A stretch of DNA of 8,785 nucleotides from an uncultured Spirochaetales bacterium (GCA_946061495.1 CAMGSV010000101.1:1-8785); one strand, 5' to 3'. Positions 1 to 6,944 are shown, counted from the stretch's first letter. Notes: generated by a model not told the origin, from the sequence alone. Translations and numbers: made by a program.

Positions 1-100
1 AGTTTGTTTCTATCTATAGTAATTCTTGATTTTATATAGATATATATTTTTTCTTGGATTGCTGTTTTTCCGCTTGCTTGTCTTTTTGAGCCTGCTTTTG

Positions 101-119
101 TCATGATTTTTTTTCATGA
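101..119. promoter_or_regulatory. TCATGA-T7-TCATGA inverted repeat in operon leader
   Basis: Two copies of the self-complementary hexamer TCATGA (101-106 and 114-119) are separated by seven T residues in the AT-rich leader upstream of the CoA-transferase gene. The right copy overlaps a weak -10-like GATACT at 118-123, so the repeat could be an operator. A six-base palindrome can arise by chance in AT-rich DNA, and no protein can be assigned. Confidence 0.25.
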
Positions 120-126
120 TACTAGT

Positions 127-145
127 GTAAAAATTCCATTTTTAC
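127..145. promoter_or_regulatory. Perfect 8+8 inverted repeat, candidate operator of the CoA-transferase operon
   Basis: GTAAAAAT (127-134) and ATTTTTAC (138-145) are exact reverse complements around the trinucleotide TCC. The repeat ends 77 nt before the CoA-transferase start. It lies just downstream of the -10-like GATACT (118-123) and overlaps the -35 of an alternative weak promoter (TTTACG 141-146, 17-nt spacer, TAGGAT 164-169). In either case it is well placed to act as a repressor operator. I cannot decide which promoter is real. The XRE-cupin regulator at 3799-4380 is a possible binder by proximity only. No T tract follows the repeat, which speaks against a terminator. Confidence 0.45.
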
Positions 146-222
146 GAATGGCTGTTTGTGTTGTAGGATGATAGTGAGCCTATGATTACGTGTGGGCATT
201 TCCCGAAGGAGGTACAAGTTTT

Positions 223-1770
223 ATGAGTAAGTTGGTTAGTGCCAAGGAGGCAGTGAAGCTGATTAAGGACGGTGACACCGTCGCATTCGGTGGCTTTGTT
301 GGTGCCGCCCATGCCGAAGAAGTTACCGCTGCCATTCAGGCAAGCTTTTTGGAGTCATCCCAGCCAAGAGACTTGACGGTGGTGTATGCTGCCGGTCAGG
401 GTGACGGCAAGGAACGGGGGCTGAACCACCTGGGTGAGGAAGGACTGGTGAAGCGGATTGTGGGCGGCCACTGGGGACTGGTTCCCCGGCTTCAGAAATT
501 GGCCTTGGAGAACAAGCTTTCCGCCTACAATCTGCCTCAGGGCGTCATCTCCCACCTGTTCCGGGACATTGCCGCCGGCAAGATGGGTGTGCTGACTCAC
601 GTTGGACTGAAAACCTTTGCAGATCCTAGGCTTGAGGGCGGTAAAATCAACGATGTGTCCAAGAAGGACATGGACTTGGTGAAGGTGGTGAATATAGAGG
701 GCGAGGAGCGGCTGCTGTACAAGGCCTTCCCGGTGAACGTTGGTATTATCCGCGCTACCTATGCAGATACCCAGGGCAACTGTACCATGGAGCACGAGGG
801 TGCCCTGGCGGAAACCCTGGCCATTGCCCAGGCCGCAAAGAATTCTGGCGGAAAGGTCATCGTGCAGGTGAAGCAGGTGGTGGAGTATGGTTCCCTAGAT
901 TCCCGCAAGGTGAAGATTCCCGGAATCTACGTGGATGCCATTGTGGTGGCCTCTGAGGAGAACCACCGCCAGACCTTTGGCACCTACTACAATCCCGCCT
1001 ACAGTGGTGAGATTCGGGTACCGGTGGATTCTCTGGCACCCCTGCCACTGAGCGAGCGCAAGATTATTGCCCGCCGTGCCGCCATGGAGCTGATTCCCGA
1101 TGCCGTGGTGAACTTGGGTATTGGAATGCCGGAGGGCGTTGCCAGCATCGCCGCCGAGGAGGGACTGAAGGGCATGGTACTTACCACCGAGTCTGGAACC
1201 ATCGGTGGAATTCCTGCTGGCGGCGGAGACTTTGGCGTCACCACCAATCCCGACTGTGTGCTGGAGCAGCCTGCCCAGTTCGACTTCTACGATGGCGGTG
1301 GACTGGATGTGGCCTTCCTGGGACTGGCACAAATGGACGTGCACGGAAATATCAATGTGTCCAAGTTCGGACCAAAGATTGCCGGCTGTGGTGGCTTCAT
1401 CAACATCACCCAGAACGCCCGCAAGGTCATCTACTGCGGTACCTTTACTGCCGGCGGCCTGAAGATTTCCGTGGCAGAGGGCAAGCTGAAGATTGACCAG
1501 GAGGGGAAGAGCAAGAAGCTTATCAATGAGGTGGAGCAGGTGACCTTCTCCGGAGCTTATGCTCAGGAAAAGGGGCAGCCCGTCCTCTACATCACCGAGC
1601 GGGCCGTGTTCAAGCTGACCCCGGAGGGTGTTGAGCTGACGGAGATTGCACCGGGCGTGGACCTGCAGAAGGATATTCTGGATCAGATGGACTTCAAGCC
1701 CATTATGAAGGACGTAAAGACCATGGACGAGCGCATCTTCCGTGACGCGCTGATGGGACTGGCACGGTAG
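223..1770 (+). CDS. Fused acyl-CoA:carboxylate CoA-transferase (family I, Pct/YdiF type)
   Basis: This 515-residue protein moves CoA from an acyl-CoA such as acetyl-CoA to a short carboxylic acid through a glutamyl-CoA thioester. Family I enzymes are either two subunits or, as here, one fused chain, and about 515-525 residues is usual. The N-terminal half carries [11 protein letters not shown] (residues 17-27). The C-terminal half carries the oxyanion loop GIGMPEGV (299-306) and TESG with the predicted nucleophile Glu323, then [10 protein letters not shown] and a glycine-rich stretch with [11 protein letters not shown]. The resemblance, from memory, is closest to Clostridium propionicum propionate CoA-transferase, whose catalytic Glu is at nearly the same position. 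I chose the ATG at 223 because AAGGAGGT (206-213) lies 9 nt upstream; the in-frame GTG at 190 has no such site. It is the first gene of a probable two-gene operon with the permease. Substrate could be propionate, lactate, 3-hydroxybutyrate or acetoacetate; sequence alone does not decide. Confidence 0.93.
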   Translation: MSKLVSAKEAVKLIKDGDTVAFGGFVGAAHAEEVTAAIQASFLESSQPRDLTVVYAAGQGDGKERGLNHLGEEGLVKRIVGGHWGLVPRLQKLALENKLSAYNLPQGVISHLFRDIAAGKMGVLTHVGLKTFADPRLEGGKINDVSKKDMDLVKVVNIEGEERLLYKAFPVNVGIIRATYADTQGNCTMEHEGALAETLAIAQAAKNSGGKVIVQVKQVVEYGSLDSRKVKIPGIYVDAIVVASEENHRQTFGTYYNPAYSGEIRVPVDSLAPLPLSERKIIARRAAMELIPDAVVNLGIGMPEGVASIAAEEGLKGMVLTTESGTIGGIPAGGGDFGVTTNPDCVLEQPAQFDFYDGGGLDVAFLGLAQMDVHGNINVSKFGPKIAGCGGFINITQNARKVIYCGTFTAGGLKISVAEGKLKIDQEGKSKKLINEVEQVTFSGAYAQEKGQPVLYITERAVFKLTPEGVELTEIAPGVDLQKDILDQMDFKPIMKDVKTMDERIFRDALMGLAR

Positions 1771-1788
1771 TTTTTTTAGGAGGAATAT

Positions 1789-3108
1789 ATGTTTGGAATG
1801 TTGTTGGGACTTGTCCTGCTGATTGTATTGGCATACAAGGGACAGTCCATGATGTGGGTTGCTCCGGTAGCAGCCCTGGTGGTGGCCATCTTTGGTGGTC
1901 TGGATCTGCTGGCAGCCTATACTGGCGACTACATGGCCGGTCTGGTGGGCTTTGTGAAGTCATGGTTCCCCATGTTCTTGCTGGGAGCTATGTTCGGTAA
2001 GATTATGGAGGTCACTGGATCCGCCCACTCTCTGGCTCGCAAGCTGTCTAAGCTCATTGGTGCCCATCGTGCAATCATCGCGGTGGTTATCAGCTGCGGA
2101 CTGTTGGTGTACGGTGGTATCTCCCTGTTCGTTGTGGTGTTCGCCATCTATCCCATCGCTGTGTCCCTGTTCCGTGAGGCAAACCTGCCCCGCCGCCTGA
2201 TTCCCGGTTGTATTGCTTGTGGAGCCTTTACCTTCTCCATGACTGCATTCCCCGGAAATCCCCAGCTGAACAACATCATCCCCACCCGGTACTTTGGTAC
2301 CAATGCCATGTCTGGTCCCATCCTGGGTATTGTGGGTGGTCTGATTATGATGGTGGGTGGTATCCTTTGGCTCCAGTACCGGGCTAAGAAGATGGTTGCT
2401 GCCGGCGAGTGCTTTGACGAGCCTGCCGACCTGATTGAGGATTCTTCCAACAAGGATGAGCCGAACGCACTGTTCGCCCTCATTCCGCTGGTGGTGGTTG
2501 TTCTGGTTCTGAACATCCTGCCTCGTGTGGTGGACTTCCCCGCTGATATGGCTTCCACCTATGCCATTATCGTTGCTCTGTTGTGCGGTATCATCCTGGC
2601 TGCCGCCTTGAATTTCAAGCATCTCAAAGCAATCCTGGGTGCAATCAACGCCGGTGCCAATGGTTCCGTGTCTGCCATCATGAACACCTCCGCTGTTGTG
2701 GGTTTTGGTGCGGTAGTTAAGGCTGTTCCTGGTTTTGCCACCTTGACCGAAATGGTGCTCGGCATCAAGGCCAGCCCGCTGATTTCCGAGGCACTGTCTG
2801 TAACCCTGCTGGCAGGTGCTACCGGTTCTTCATCTGGTGGAATGGGTATCGCATTGGAAGCGCTGGGTGCCCAGTATATGACGTTGGCTGCACAGCTGGG
2901 AATCCAGCCTGGTGCCCTGCACCGTGTCGCCTCCATCGCTTCTGGTGGTCTTGACTCCCTGCCCCACTGTGGAGCTGTCATCACCTTGCTGGCTGTCACC
3001 GGCATGAACCACAAGAAGTCCTATGCGGACATCGGTATGGTTACCGTTGTAATTCCTTGTATCGCCACGGTTGCCGTGGTTGCGCTGGGAATGATGGGTA
3101 TTGTCTAA
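1789..3108 (+). CDS. GntP-family organic-acid (hydroxy-acid) permease
   Basis: This 439-residue inner-membrane protein has about a dozen hydrophobic segments (for example near residues 2-16, 22-38, 95-126, 176-196, 227-244 and 256-274), and its length is normal for the GntP family of proton-coupled gluconate and hydroxy-acid symporters. Conserved-looking membrane motifs are FPGNPQLNNIIP (154-165), ATGSSSGGMGIALE (344-357) and SGGLDSLPHCGAVITLL (385-401). A polar loop around residues 208-225 is probably cytoplasmic. AGGAGG (1778-1783) sits 5 nt before the ATG, and only 18 nt separate it from the CoA-transferase, so the two are probably co-transcribed. Some relatives near 3-hydroxybutyrate genes in other bacteria are annotated as D-beta-hydroxybutyrate permeases. 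With a CoA-transferase upstream and an (R)-hydratase downstream, a short hydroxy or keto acid is a likelier cargo than gluconate. Family call is firm; substrate is inference. Confidence 0.92.
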   Translation: MFGMLLGLVLLIVLAYKGQSMMWVAPVAALVVAIFGGLDLLAAYTGDYMAGLVGFVKSWFPMFLLGAMFGKIMEVTGSAHSLARKLSKLIGAHRAIIAVVISCGLLVYGGISLFVVVFAIYPIAVSLFREANLPRRLIPGCIACGAFTFSMTAFPGNPQLNNIIPTRYFGTNAMSGPILGIVGGLIMMVGGILWLQYRAKKMVAAGECFDEPADLIEDSSNKDEPNALFALIPLVVVVLVLNILPRVVDFPADMASTYAIIVALLCGIILAAALNFKHLKAILGAINAGANGSVSAIMNTSAVVGFGAVVKAVPGFATLTEMVLGIKASPLISEALSVTLLAGATGSSSGGMGIALEALGAQYMTLAAQLGIQPGALHRVASIASGGLDSLPHCGAVITLLAVTGMNHKKSYADIGMVTVVIPCIATVAVVALGMMGIV

Positions 3109-3112
3109 GAGC

Positions 3113-3172
3113 AAAAACCACCAGAAGGTGTGCGGGATGGTAAGACTTGGCCTGCAATTCTGGTGGTTTTTT
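3113..3172 (+). terminator. Rho-independent terminator after the permease gene
   Basis: Five bases after the permease stop, a 14-bp perfect stem pairs 3113-3126 (AAAAACCACCAGAA) with 3158-3171 (TTCTGGTGGTTTTT) and ends in a T run. Inside the 31-nt loop, TGCGGG (3131-3136) can pair with CCTGCA (3151-3156), including one G-U pair, so the hairpin is two-tiered. It should end the CoA-transferase-permease transcript and separate it from the hydratase gene. Confidence 0.85.
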
Positions 3173-3185
3173 ATTGGTTTTGTCA

Positions 3186-3214
3186 TTGCAAAATTATTGT
3201 TTTGCTGGTAGATT
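3186..3214 (+). promoter_or_regulatory. Putative sigma70-type promoter for the MaoC hydratase gene
   Basis: TTGCAA (3186-3191) and TAGATT (3209-3214) match the -35 and -10 consensus at four of six positions each, with an optimal 17-nt spacer, in AT-rich DNA just after the upstream terminator. Transcription would start near 3221, at the edge of the palindrome 3224-3241. A promoter is expected here because the terminator would isolate the gene, but the exact boxes are a visual judgement. Confidence 0.4.
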
Positions 3215-3223
3215 TTTACATAG

Positions 3224-3241
3224 AGTAACATTTTTGTTACT
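3224..3241. promoter_or_regulatory. Perfect 7+7 palindrome, candidate operator of the hydratase gene
   Basis: AGTAACA (3224-3230) and TGTTACT (3235-3241) are exact reverse complements around TTTT. The palindrome overlaps the expected transcription start of the hydratase gene and lies 25 nt before its ATG, a classic repressor position. Its GTAA...TTAC outer bases resemble those of the repeat at 127-145, though with a shorter centre. The octamer ATTTTTAC, the right arm of that other repeat, occurs next to it at 3212-3219. A shared regulator is possible but unproven. Confidence 0.4.
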
Positions 3242-3266
3242 GAATTTTTCTTTATGGAGGAAGAAA

Positions 3267-3680
3267 ATGGCATTAGGAATTAAGGTAGGCGACACCTACT
3301 CTTTTAGCAAGAAGGTTAGCAACGAGGATGTTTTTTCATTTGCTGAGGTCAGTGGAGACAAGAATCCCTTGCATCTGGACGACGAGTATGCAAAGAACAC
3401 CATGTTCAAAGGACGCATCGCCCACGGAATGATTGGAGCAGGAATCATCTCTGCTGCCATCGGAATGGGTATGCCCGGTGTTGGAACAACATACCTGAGC
3501 CAGGACCTGAAGTTCAAGAAGGCTGTTCGCATTGACGACACCTTGACCGTTGAGCTTGAGGTGACCGAGATTAAGGAGAAGGAAAAGTTCGACATCGCCA
3601 CCATGACTACTATTTGTAAGAACCAGGATGGCGAGGTTGTAATCGAGGGTGTGGCCACTGTTATTCCTCCCCGGATCTAA
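3267..3680 (+). CDS. MaoC/PhaJ-type (R)-specific enoyl-CoA hydratase
   Basis: This 137-residue single hot-dog-fold protein would interconvert (R)-3-hydroxyacyl-CoA and trans-2-enoyl-CoA. The hydratase-2 motif is complete: FAEVSGDKNPLHLD (residues 25-38), then a glycine and IAHGM (51-55). Asp31 and His36 fall at the same numbers as the catalytic Asp31/His36 of Aeromonas caviae PhaJ, and the length matches stand-alone PhaJ proteins. The ATG at 3267 follows GGAGG (3256-3260) by 6 nt; an in-frame extension upstream to 3147 runs through the terminator and promoter region and is not credible. The neighbouring CoA-transferase and permease suggest that it dehydrates an imported 3-hydroxy acid after CoA activation, with crotonyl-CoA as the product if the acid is 3-hydroxybutyrate. 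A role in feeding (R)-3-hydroxyacyl-CoA to polyhydroxyalkanoate is the textbook alternative, but no PHA synthase is in the window. Confidence 0.9.
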   Translation: MALGIKVGDTYSFSKKVSNEDVFSFAEVSGDKNPLHLDDEYAKNTMFKGRIAHGMIGAGIISAAIGMGMPGVGTTYLSQDLKFKKAVRIDDTLTVELEVTEIKEKEKFDIATMTTICKNQDGEVVIEGVATVIPPRI

Positions 3681-3705
3681 TGTGAGGTGATAACAACCTG
3701 AAAAT

Positions 3706-3763
3706 AAAACTGGCCTGTTCACCAGCCTTGGAATCAAGGGGTGTGGACAGGCCAGTTTTTTGT
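3706..3763. terminator. Bidirectional hairpin terminator between converging genes
   Basis: A 13-bp perfect stem pairs 3706-3718 (AAAACTGGCCTGT) with 3747-3759 (ACAGGCCAGTTTT). Inside it CACC (3720-3723) can pair with GGTG (3740-3743), and CCTTG (3726-3730) with CAAGG (3735-3739) around a GAAT loop. On the plus strand the stem runs into TTTTTTGTTTT; on the minus strand it runs into TTTTATTTT. It can therefore stop both the hydratase transcript and the opposing regulator transcript. Confidence 0.85.
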
Positions 3764-3798
3764 TTTGAGGGAGACTGTGGGGTTCCAACAGGTGGCTG

Positions 3799-4380
3799 CT
3801 AAATGAACCGGTGGGCTGGAGTTACTACCCACAGGGCGGTGAGGGGCTCCTCTCCCACATTGACAATAGTGTGGGGGGCAGAGGCGGAGTAGGACACGCT
3901 GTCACCTTCCTCCAGCTCGTAAATCTTTTCATCATAGTGGAGCTGTGCCCTTCCCTTGATGATGAAGCCCATTTCCCGGCCTAGGTGGCCGTAGGAACCA
4001 CGGAGGGTCTTGCCATGGGGTGGCAGCCTAACCAGATAGGACTCCAGGGAATGGCTCTCGTCATTGTTGGAGGGTTTGGACAGTTCCTCGTAGACGGCAG
4101 CCTCCTCCTCCATGGTGCGCCGCTCCTGGGAATGGATAATCTGCACTGGCCGATCACGCCGATACTCCTCAAAGAGGAATTCCAGGTTGATGTCCAGCAC
4201 GTCTGCAAGCACCAGCAGGGTGTCGATGGCGGGAGAGACCTTGTTCCGTTCGATTTGGGATACCAGACTCTCGCTGACACCAGCCCGCTGGGCCACCACC
4301 TTGAGGGTGTAGCCCTTGCGCTCACGCACCGCCCGTAGTTTCTCGCCAAAGCGGAAGGGTGGCTTTTTATTCTGAGTCAT
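3799..4380 (-). CDS. XRE-cupin transcriptional regulator
   Basis: This 193-residue cytoplasmic DNA-binding protein has an N-terminal Cro/C1-type helix-turn-helix (about residues 11-66, recognition-helix region SESLVSQIERNKVSP at 36-50). A hinge to about 110 leads to a C-terminal cupin barrel (about 113-187) with GREMGFIIKG and SASAPHTIVN. His132, Glu136 and His170 are candidate ligand or metal residues. Both length and layout are standard for the XRE-cupin class, whose cupin senses a small molecule. The ATG at 4380 is preceded by AAGGAG (4391-4396 on the complement). The start lies inside the last codons of the upstream unknown gene (14-nt overlap), implying translational coupling. It converges on the MaoC hydratase gene, so it is a plausible regulator of the acyl-CoA genes; that target is inference from position. 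Confidence 0.93.
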   Translation of the reverse strand: MTQNKKPPFRFGEKLRAVRERKGYTLKVVAQRAGVSESLVSQIERNKVSPAIDTLLVLADVLDINLEFLFEEYRRDRPVQIIHSQERRTMEEEAAVYEELSKPSNNDESHSLESYLVRLPPHGKTLRGSYGHLGREMGFIIKGRAQLHYDEKIYELEEGDSVSYSASAPHTIVNVGEEPLTALWVVTPAHRFI

Positions 4381-5428
4381 TTTCTTGTTTCTCCTTGTTT
4401 CTTTCCAGGACGAACCGCATGTAGTGGTCCTCCAGAGTGTTGTGGGGGCCCTGAATTTGGAGTCGCTTCCTGGTTCGGGCGTTGTCTCGCCGGACGGTGT
4501 ACTGCATGTAGAAGTCCCTGAGGTCCGATGCTACGTCAATCTTTATCTCCTGCTCCAAGAATGTGGAGATTTCGTCACGGCCAATGGCGGCAATTCCCCG
4601 CTCACGAAGAATTCTACGGAGGGTCTGAATCTGCTCGTAGGAGAGGCCGAAGAGGAACTCCTCCATGGCCTGGGATACATCCTTGTCGCTGAGGCGTTCC
4701 CGCAGGAAGGCCGTCCAGGTTTCGTCCATCTGGATTGAGATCAGCAACAGCTCGCTGGTGCCCACCATGGTGCCGAAGGCCGGTGCCAGGTTCCTGCGGG
4801 CTTCCCAGACAGTCTGAAGAACCGGGGCAACGTCGCTGACGTTCTGGTCGTACCGGTGTTCCCAGAGGACGATGAGGGAGAAGGCGATTTGCCGACGAAT
4901 ATCGATGGAAATGCTCTGGTCATCAATGAGGTCCAGGTACACGTCCTCCACCATGATGGTGAAAAGGATGGTGCTGGCAGCGTTGTAGACCTCCTGTGCA
5001 TCCTTGGGGTCCATGCCCGCATTGACGGCAATGCGGTACATGGCGATGAAGGTGTGGTATTTCGCCACCAAGAAGCCCTTTCCCAAAATTGCTTTGGAGG
5101 GGAGGTGGAGCATCTTGTCTCCATCACGGTGGGTCAGAAGGCCTTCGATGAGGGTGTGCTGGGTACGAGTCTCTCCCATGATGATTTGTCGCTCCAGCAA
5201 GGAGGGGAAGTGGGTGATGTTTGCCACCAGCCGTTCCATGTCGGCGAATCGGTCCATGATGCCCACCAAGGTGTCGGGGGCATCGTCTTTCAGGAAGTGG
5301 ATCAGCTTGGCAAGGACTGCGGCTTCGTTCTGGGAGAGTACAACAAGCTCGGTGGAGAATTCCTCTTTTTTTTCTTCTGAATCGAAGAATTCTTCTATAT
5401 CGATGGAGGTAAAATTATTCTGCTGCAT
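4367..5428 (-). CDS. Uncharacterised helical protein encoded with the XRE-cupin regulator
   Basis: I do not recognise this family. The 353-residue product has no signal peptide and no clear transmembrane segment. Its composition is mostly helix-forming and acidic in the first 25 residues (DIEEFFDSEEKKEEF at 10-24), with an Arg/Lys-rich patch near 313-323 (RRDNARTRKR) and a charged tail. Hydrophobic helices near 117-136, 150-167 and 180-190 could form a core or a dimer interface. I prefer the ATG at 5428: a longer reading from TTG at 5482 would place codons inside a strong promoter (5455-5482). Its ribosome site is weak (CAGG only). The gene shares a promoter and a 14-nt overlap with the regulator, so it may sense something for it, modulate it, or simply be co-transcribed. 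The sequence looks genuinely coding: long, with sensible composition and a downstream gene coupled to its stop. Confidence 0.8.
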   Translation of the reverse strand: MQQNNFTSIDIEEFFDSEEKKEEFSTELVVLSQNEAAVLAKLIHFLKDDAPDTLVGIMDRFADMERLVANITHFPSLLERQIIMGETRTQHTLIEGLLTHRDGDKMLHLPSKAILGKGFLVAKYHTFIAMYRIAVNAGMDPKDAQEVYNAASTILFTIMVEDVYLDLIDDQSISIDIRRQIAFSLIVLWEHRYDQNVSDVAPVLQTVWEARRNLAPAFGTMVGTSELLLISIQMDETWTAFLRERLSDKDVSQAMEEFLFGLSYEQIQTLRRILRERGIAAIGRDEISTFLEQEIKIDVASDLRDFYMQYTVRRDNARTRKRLQIQGPHNTLEDHYMRFVLERNKEKQENDSE

Positions 5429-5454
5429 TTCGCCTGTTATTTCCACAAGTCTAT

Positions 5455-5482
5455 AGTATAGCACATTTAATTCAGAATGCAA
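5455..5482 (-). promoter_or_regulatory. Sigma70-type promoter for the unknown gene and XRE-cupin regulator
   Basis: On the minus strand, TTGCAT (5482-5477) and TATACT (5460-5455) are separated by 16 nt. The -10 matches consensus at five of six positions and the -35 at four. Initiation would fall near 5448, leaving a leader of about 20 nt before the ATG at 5428. This supports that start over the in-frame TTG at 5482, which coincides with the -35 box. Confidence 0.65.
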
Positions 5483-5535
5483 GACCTAAAGAATAGCTAA
5501 AGTTTATATTCCCACAGGCTAGTTTTTCCAGTAAA

Positions 5536-6189
5536 ATGGAGGGCATGGTTGGAATAGTTGACTACAAGGCGGGCAATATCAGGAGTGTAGAGCGGGCGCT
5601 GGCCGCTCTCGGTTGCCAATATATCATTGCAGATAAGCCCACGGATTTGGAGAAAGCCAGCAAGCTGATTTTCCCGGGAGTGGGTGATGCCCAGTATGCC
5701 ATGGAGCAATTGAAGCTTTCTGGATTTGATGCTTTCCTGCGGGAAAAGGTTGCTCAGCAGGTGCCGGTTCTGGGAATTTGCTTGGGTTCACAGATTATTT
5801 TTGACTTTTCAGAAGAGGGTGACACCCCCTGTCTGGGATTGATTCCCGGCACTATCCGCCATTTTTCTTCAATAAAAGAGAATTTTCCTTTGAAGGTTCC
5901 TCACATGGGCTGGAACAATCTCCAGTACCGAGACGGTGTTGGGGATAGCGGACTCTTTGCGGGAATTAGAGAGGAGCATTCGTATTATTTTGTCCATTCC
6001 TACGTAATTCAGCCTGAGGATGAGTCGGTGATTCTTGCCACTGCAGACTATGGCATTACTGTTCCTGCGGCGGTGAAAAAGGGGAGTCTGGTGGCGGTGC
6101 AGTTCCACCCGGAGAAGTCCGGGGTGCCGGGCTTGCAGTTGCTGCGGAACTTTGTGTTTGGTGGTGCCGAGGGAGGTGTGTCATGCTGA
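5536..6189 (+). CDS. hisH: Imidazole glycerol phosphate synthase, glutamine amidotransferase subunit HisH
   Basis: HisH hydrolyses glutamine and passes ammonia to HisF in histidine biosynthesis. The 217-residue product is a class I glutamine amidotransferase. [17 protein letters not shown] (residues 6-22) is the typical HisH opening, followed by FPGVGDA (46-52), the nucleophile elbow GICLGS with Cys82, and QFHPEKS with His191 and Glu193 completing the triad. An insertion with HFSSIKENF precedes PHMGWN, a feature I associate with spirochaete HisH. The start is uncertain between ATG 5536 and ATG 5545. Neither has a well-spaced ribosome site: GGAGGG (5538-5543) is only 1 nt before the second. 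A weak -10-like TATATT (5505-5510) lies upstream. The gene diverges from the unknown/XRE unit across a 107-nt gap and overlaps hisF by 7 nt. Confidence 0.96.
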   Translation: MEGMVGIVDYKAGNIRSVERALAALGCQYIIADKPTDLEKASKLIFPGVGDAQYAMEQLKLSGFDAFLREKVAQQVPVLGICLGSQIIFDFSEEGDTPCLGLIPGTIRHFSSIKENFPLKVPHMGWNNLQYRDGVGDSGLFAGIREEHSYYFVHSYVIQPEDESVILATADYGITVPAAVKKGSLVAVQFHPEKSGVPGLQLLRNFVFGGAEGGVSC

Positions 6190-6944
6190 AGAAACGAATT
6201 GTCATCTGTCTTGACGTGAAGGACGGCCGCACCACCAAGGGGGTGAAGTTCAAGGGGAACGTTGACATTGGGGATCCCGTGGAGATGGCCGCCGAGTATT
6301 ACCGCCAGGGGGTGGACGAGCTGGTGTTCTACGACATCATGGCCTCTGCCGACGGCCGTGGTCCCATTCTAGACTTGATTAGTCGGGTGGCTTCCCAGGT
6401 GTTCATTCCCTTCTGCGTTGGAGGCGGAATCGGGACGCTGGAGGACATTCGCTCCACTATTTTGGCGGGGGCGGAAAAGGTGAGTCTCAATTCCCAGGCG
6501 GTAAAGAATCCCGATTTGATTCGGCAGGGGGCCAGGGTCTTTGGAAACCAGTGTATTGTGTTGGGCATGGATGCCCAGCGGGATGCAGCTATGCCCAGCG
6601 GCTACCGGGTGTACATCAACGGTGGCCGAACTGCAACGGAGCTTGACGCAAAGGAATGGGCGGTGCGGGCAGTGGAGCTGGGGGCTGGTGAGATTGTACT
6701 GAACTCCATCGATGCTGACGGTACTAGAACGGGCTACGAAATTGAGCTTACCAGAATGATAAGCCAGGCGGTATCTGTGCCAGTGGTGGCTTCCGGTGGC
6801 GGTGGTACTCCCGCCCACTTAAGCCAAGTGCTGAAGGAAGGTCAGGCAGATGCAGCCCTGATTGCTTCCATGGTGCATTCTGGGGAATATACGGTGGGCA
6901 GCATCAAGGCGGAGCTGGCCAAGGACGGAGTGCCGGTGCGGTAG
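6183..6944 (+). CDS. hisF: Imidazole glycerol phosphate synthase, cyclase subunit HisF
   Basis: HisF uses ammonia from HisH to convert PRFAR into imidazole glycerol phosphate and AICAR, linking histidine to purine synthesis. The 253-residue product is a full-length beta/alpha barrel. The catalytic aspartates are present at the canonical numbers: Asp11 in ICLDVKDG and Asp130 in LGMDAQRD. Phosphate-binding segments include [41 protein letters not shown] and [12 protein letters not shown]. The ATG overlaps the end of hisH (ATGCTGA, 6183-6189) and is preceded by GGAGG at 6172-6176, so translation of the pair is coupled and gives equal subunit amounts. Related pairs (WbuY/WbuZ type) occur in sugar-modification clusters, but no surface polysaccharide gene is nearby and the catalytic residues are complete, so the histidine role is favoured. 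Confidence 0.96.
   Translation: MLKKRIVICLDVKDGRTTKGVKFKGNVDIGDPVEMAAEYYRQGVDELVFYDIMASADGRGPILDLISRVASQVFIPFCVGGGIGTLEDIRSTILAGAEKVSLNSQAVKNPDLIRQGARVFGNQCIVLGMDAQRDAAMPSGYRVYINGGRTATELDAKEWAVRAVELGAGEIVLNSIDADGTRTGYEIELTRMISQAVSVPVVASGGGGTPAHLSQVLKEGQADAALIASMVHSGEYTVGSIKAELAKDGVPVR

Noticed and set aside
1..100. Promoter-like TATATA stretches at the left edge
   Set aside because: The first 60 bases are so AT-rich that -10-like hexamers are expected by chance, and none has a -35 partner at proper spacing.
355..795. 146-codon minus-strand open frame inside the CoA-transferase gene
   Set aside because: It lies wholly antisense to a gene with clear catalytic motifs, has no ribosome site, and its translation is His/Gln/Val-rich low-quality sequence.
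1960..2622. 220-codon minus-strand open frame inside the permease gene
   Set aside because: The translation is dominated by His, Gln, Asn and Gly, typical of a shadow of a membrane-protein gene, and resembles no family.
4856..5380. 174-codon plus-strand open frame opposite the unknown gene
   Set aside because: It could compete with the unrecognised minus-strand gene, but it has a His/Val/Gly-rich shadow composition and ends in a poly-Phe tail. The minus-strand frame has a promoter and a coupled downstream gene.
5536..6944. WbuY/WbuZ-type amidotransferase pair for surface-sugar modification instead of HisHF
   Set aside because: All HisH and HisF catalytic residues are at canonical places and no polysaccharide gene is in the window, so the histidine enzyme is the simpler reading.
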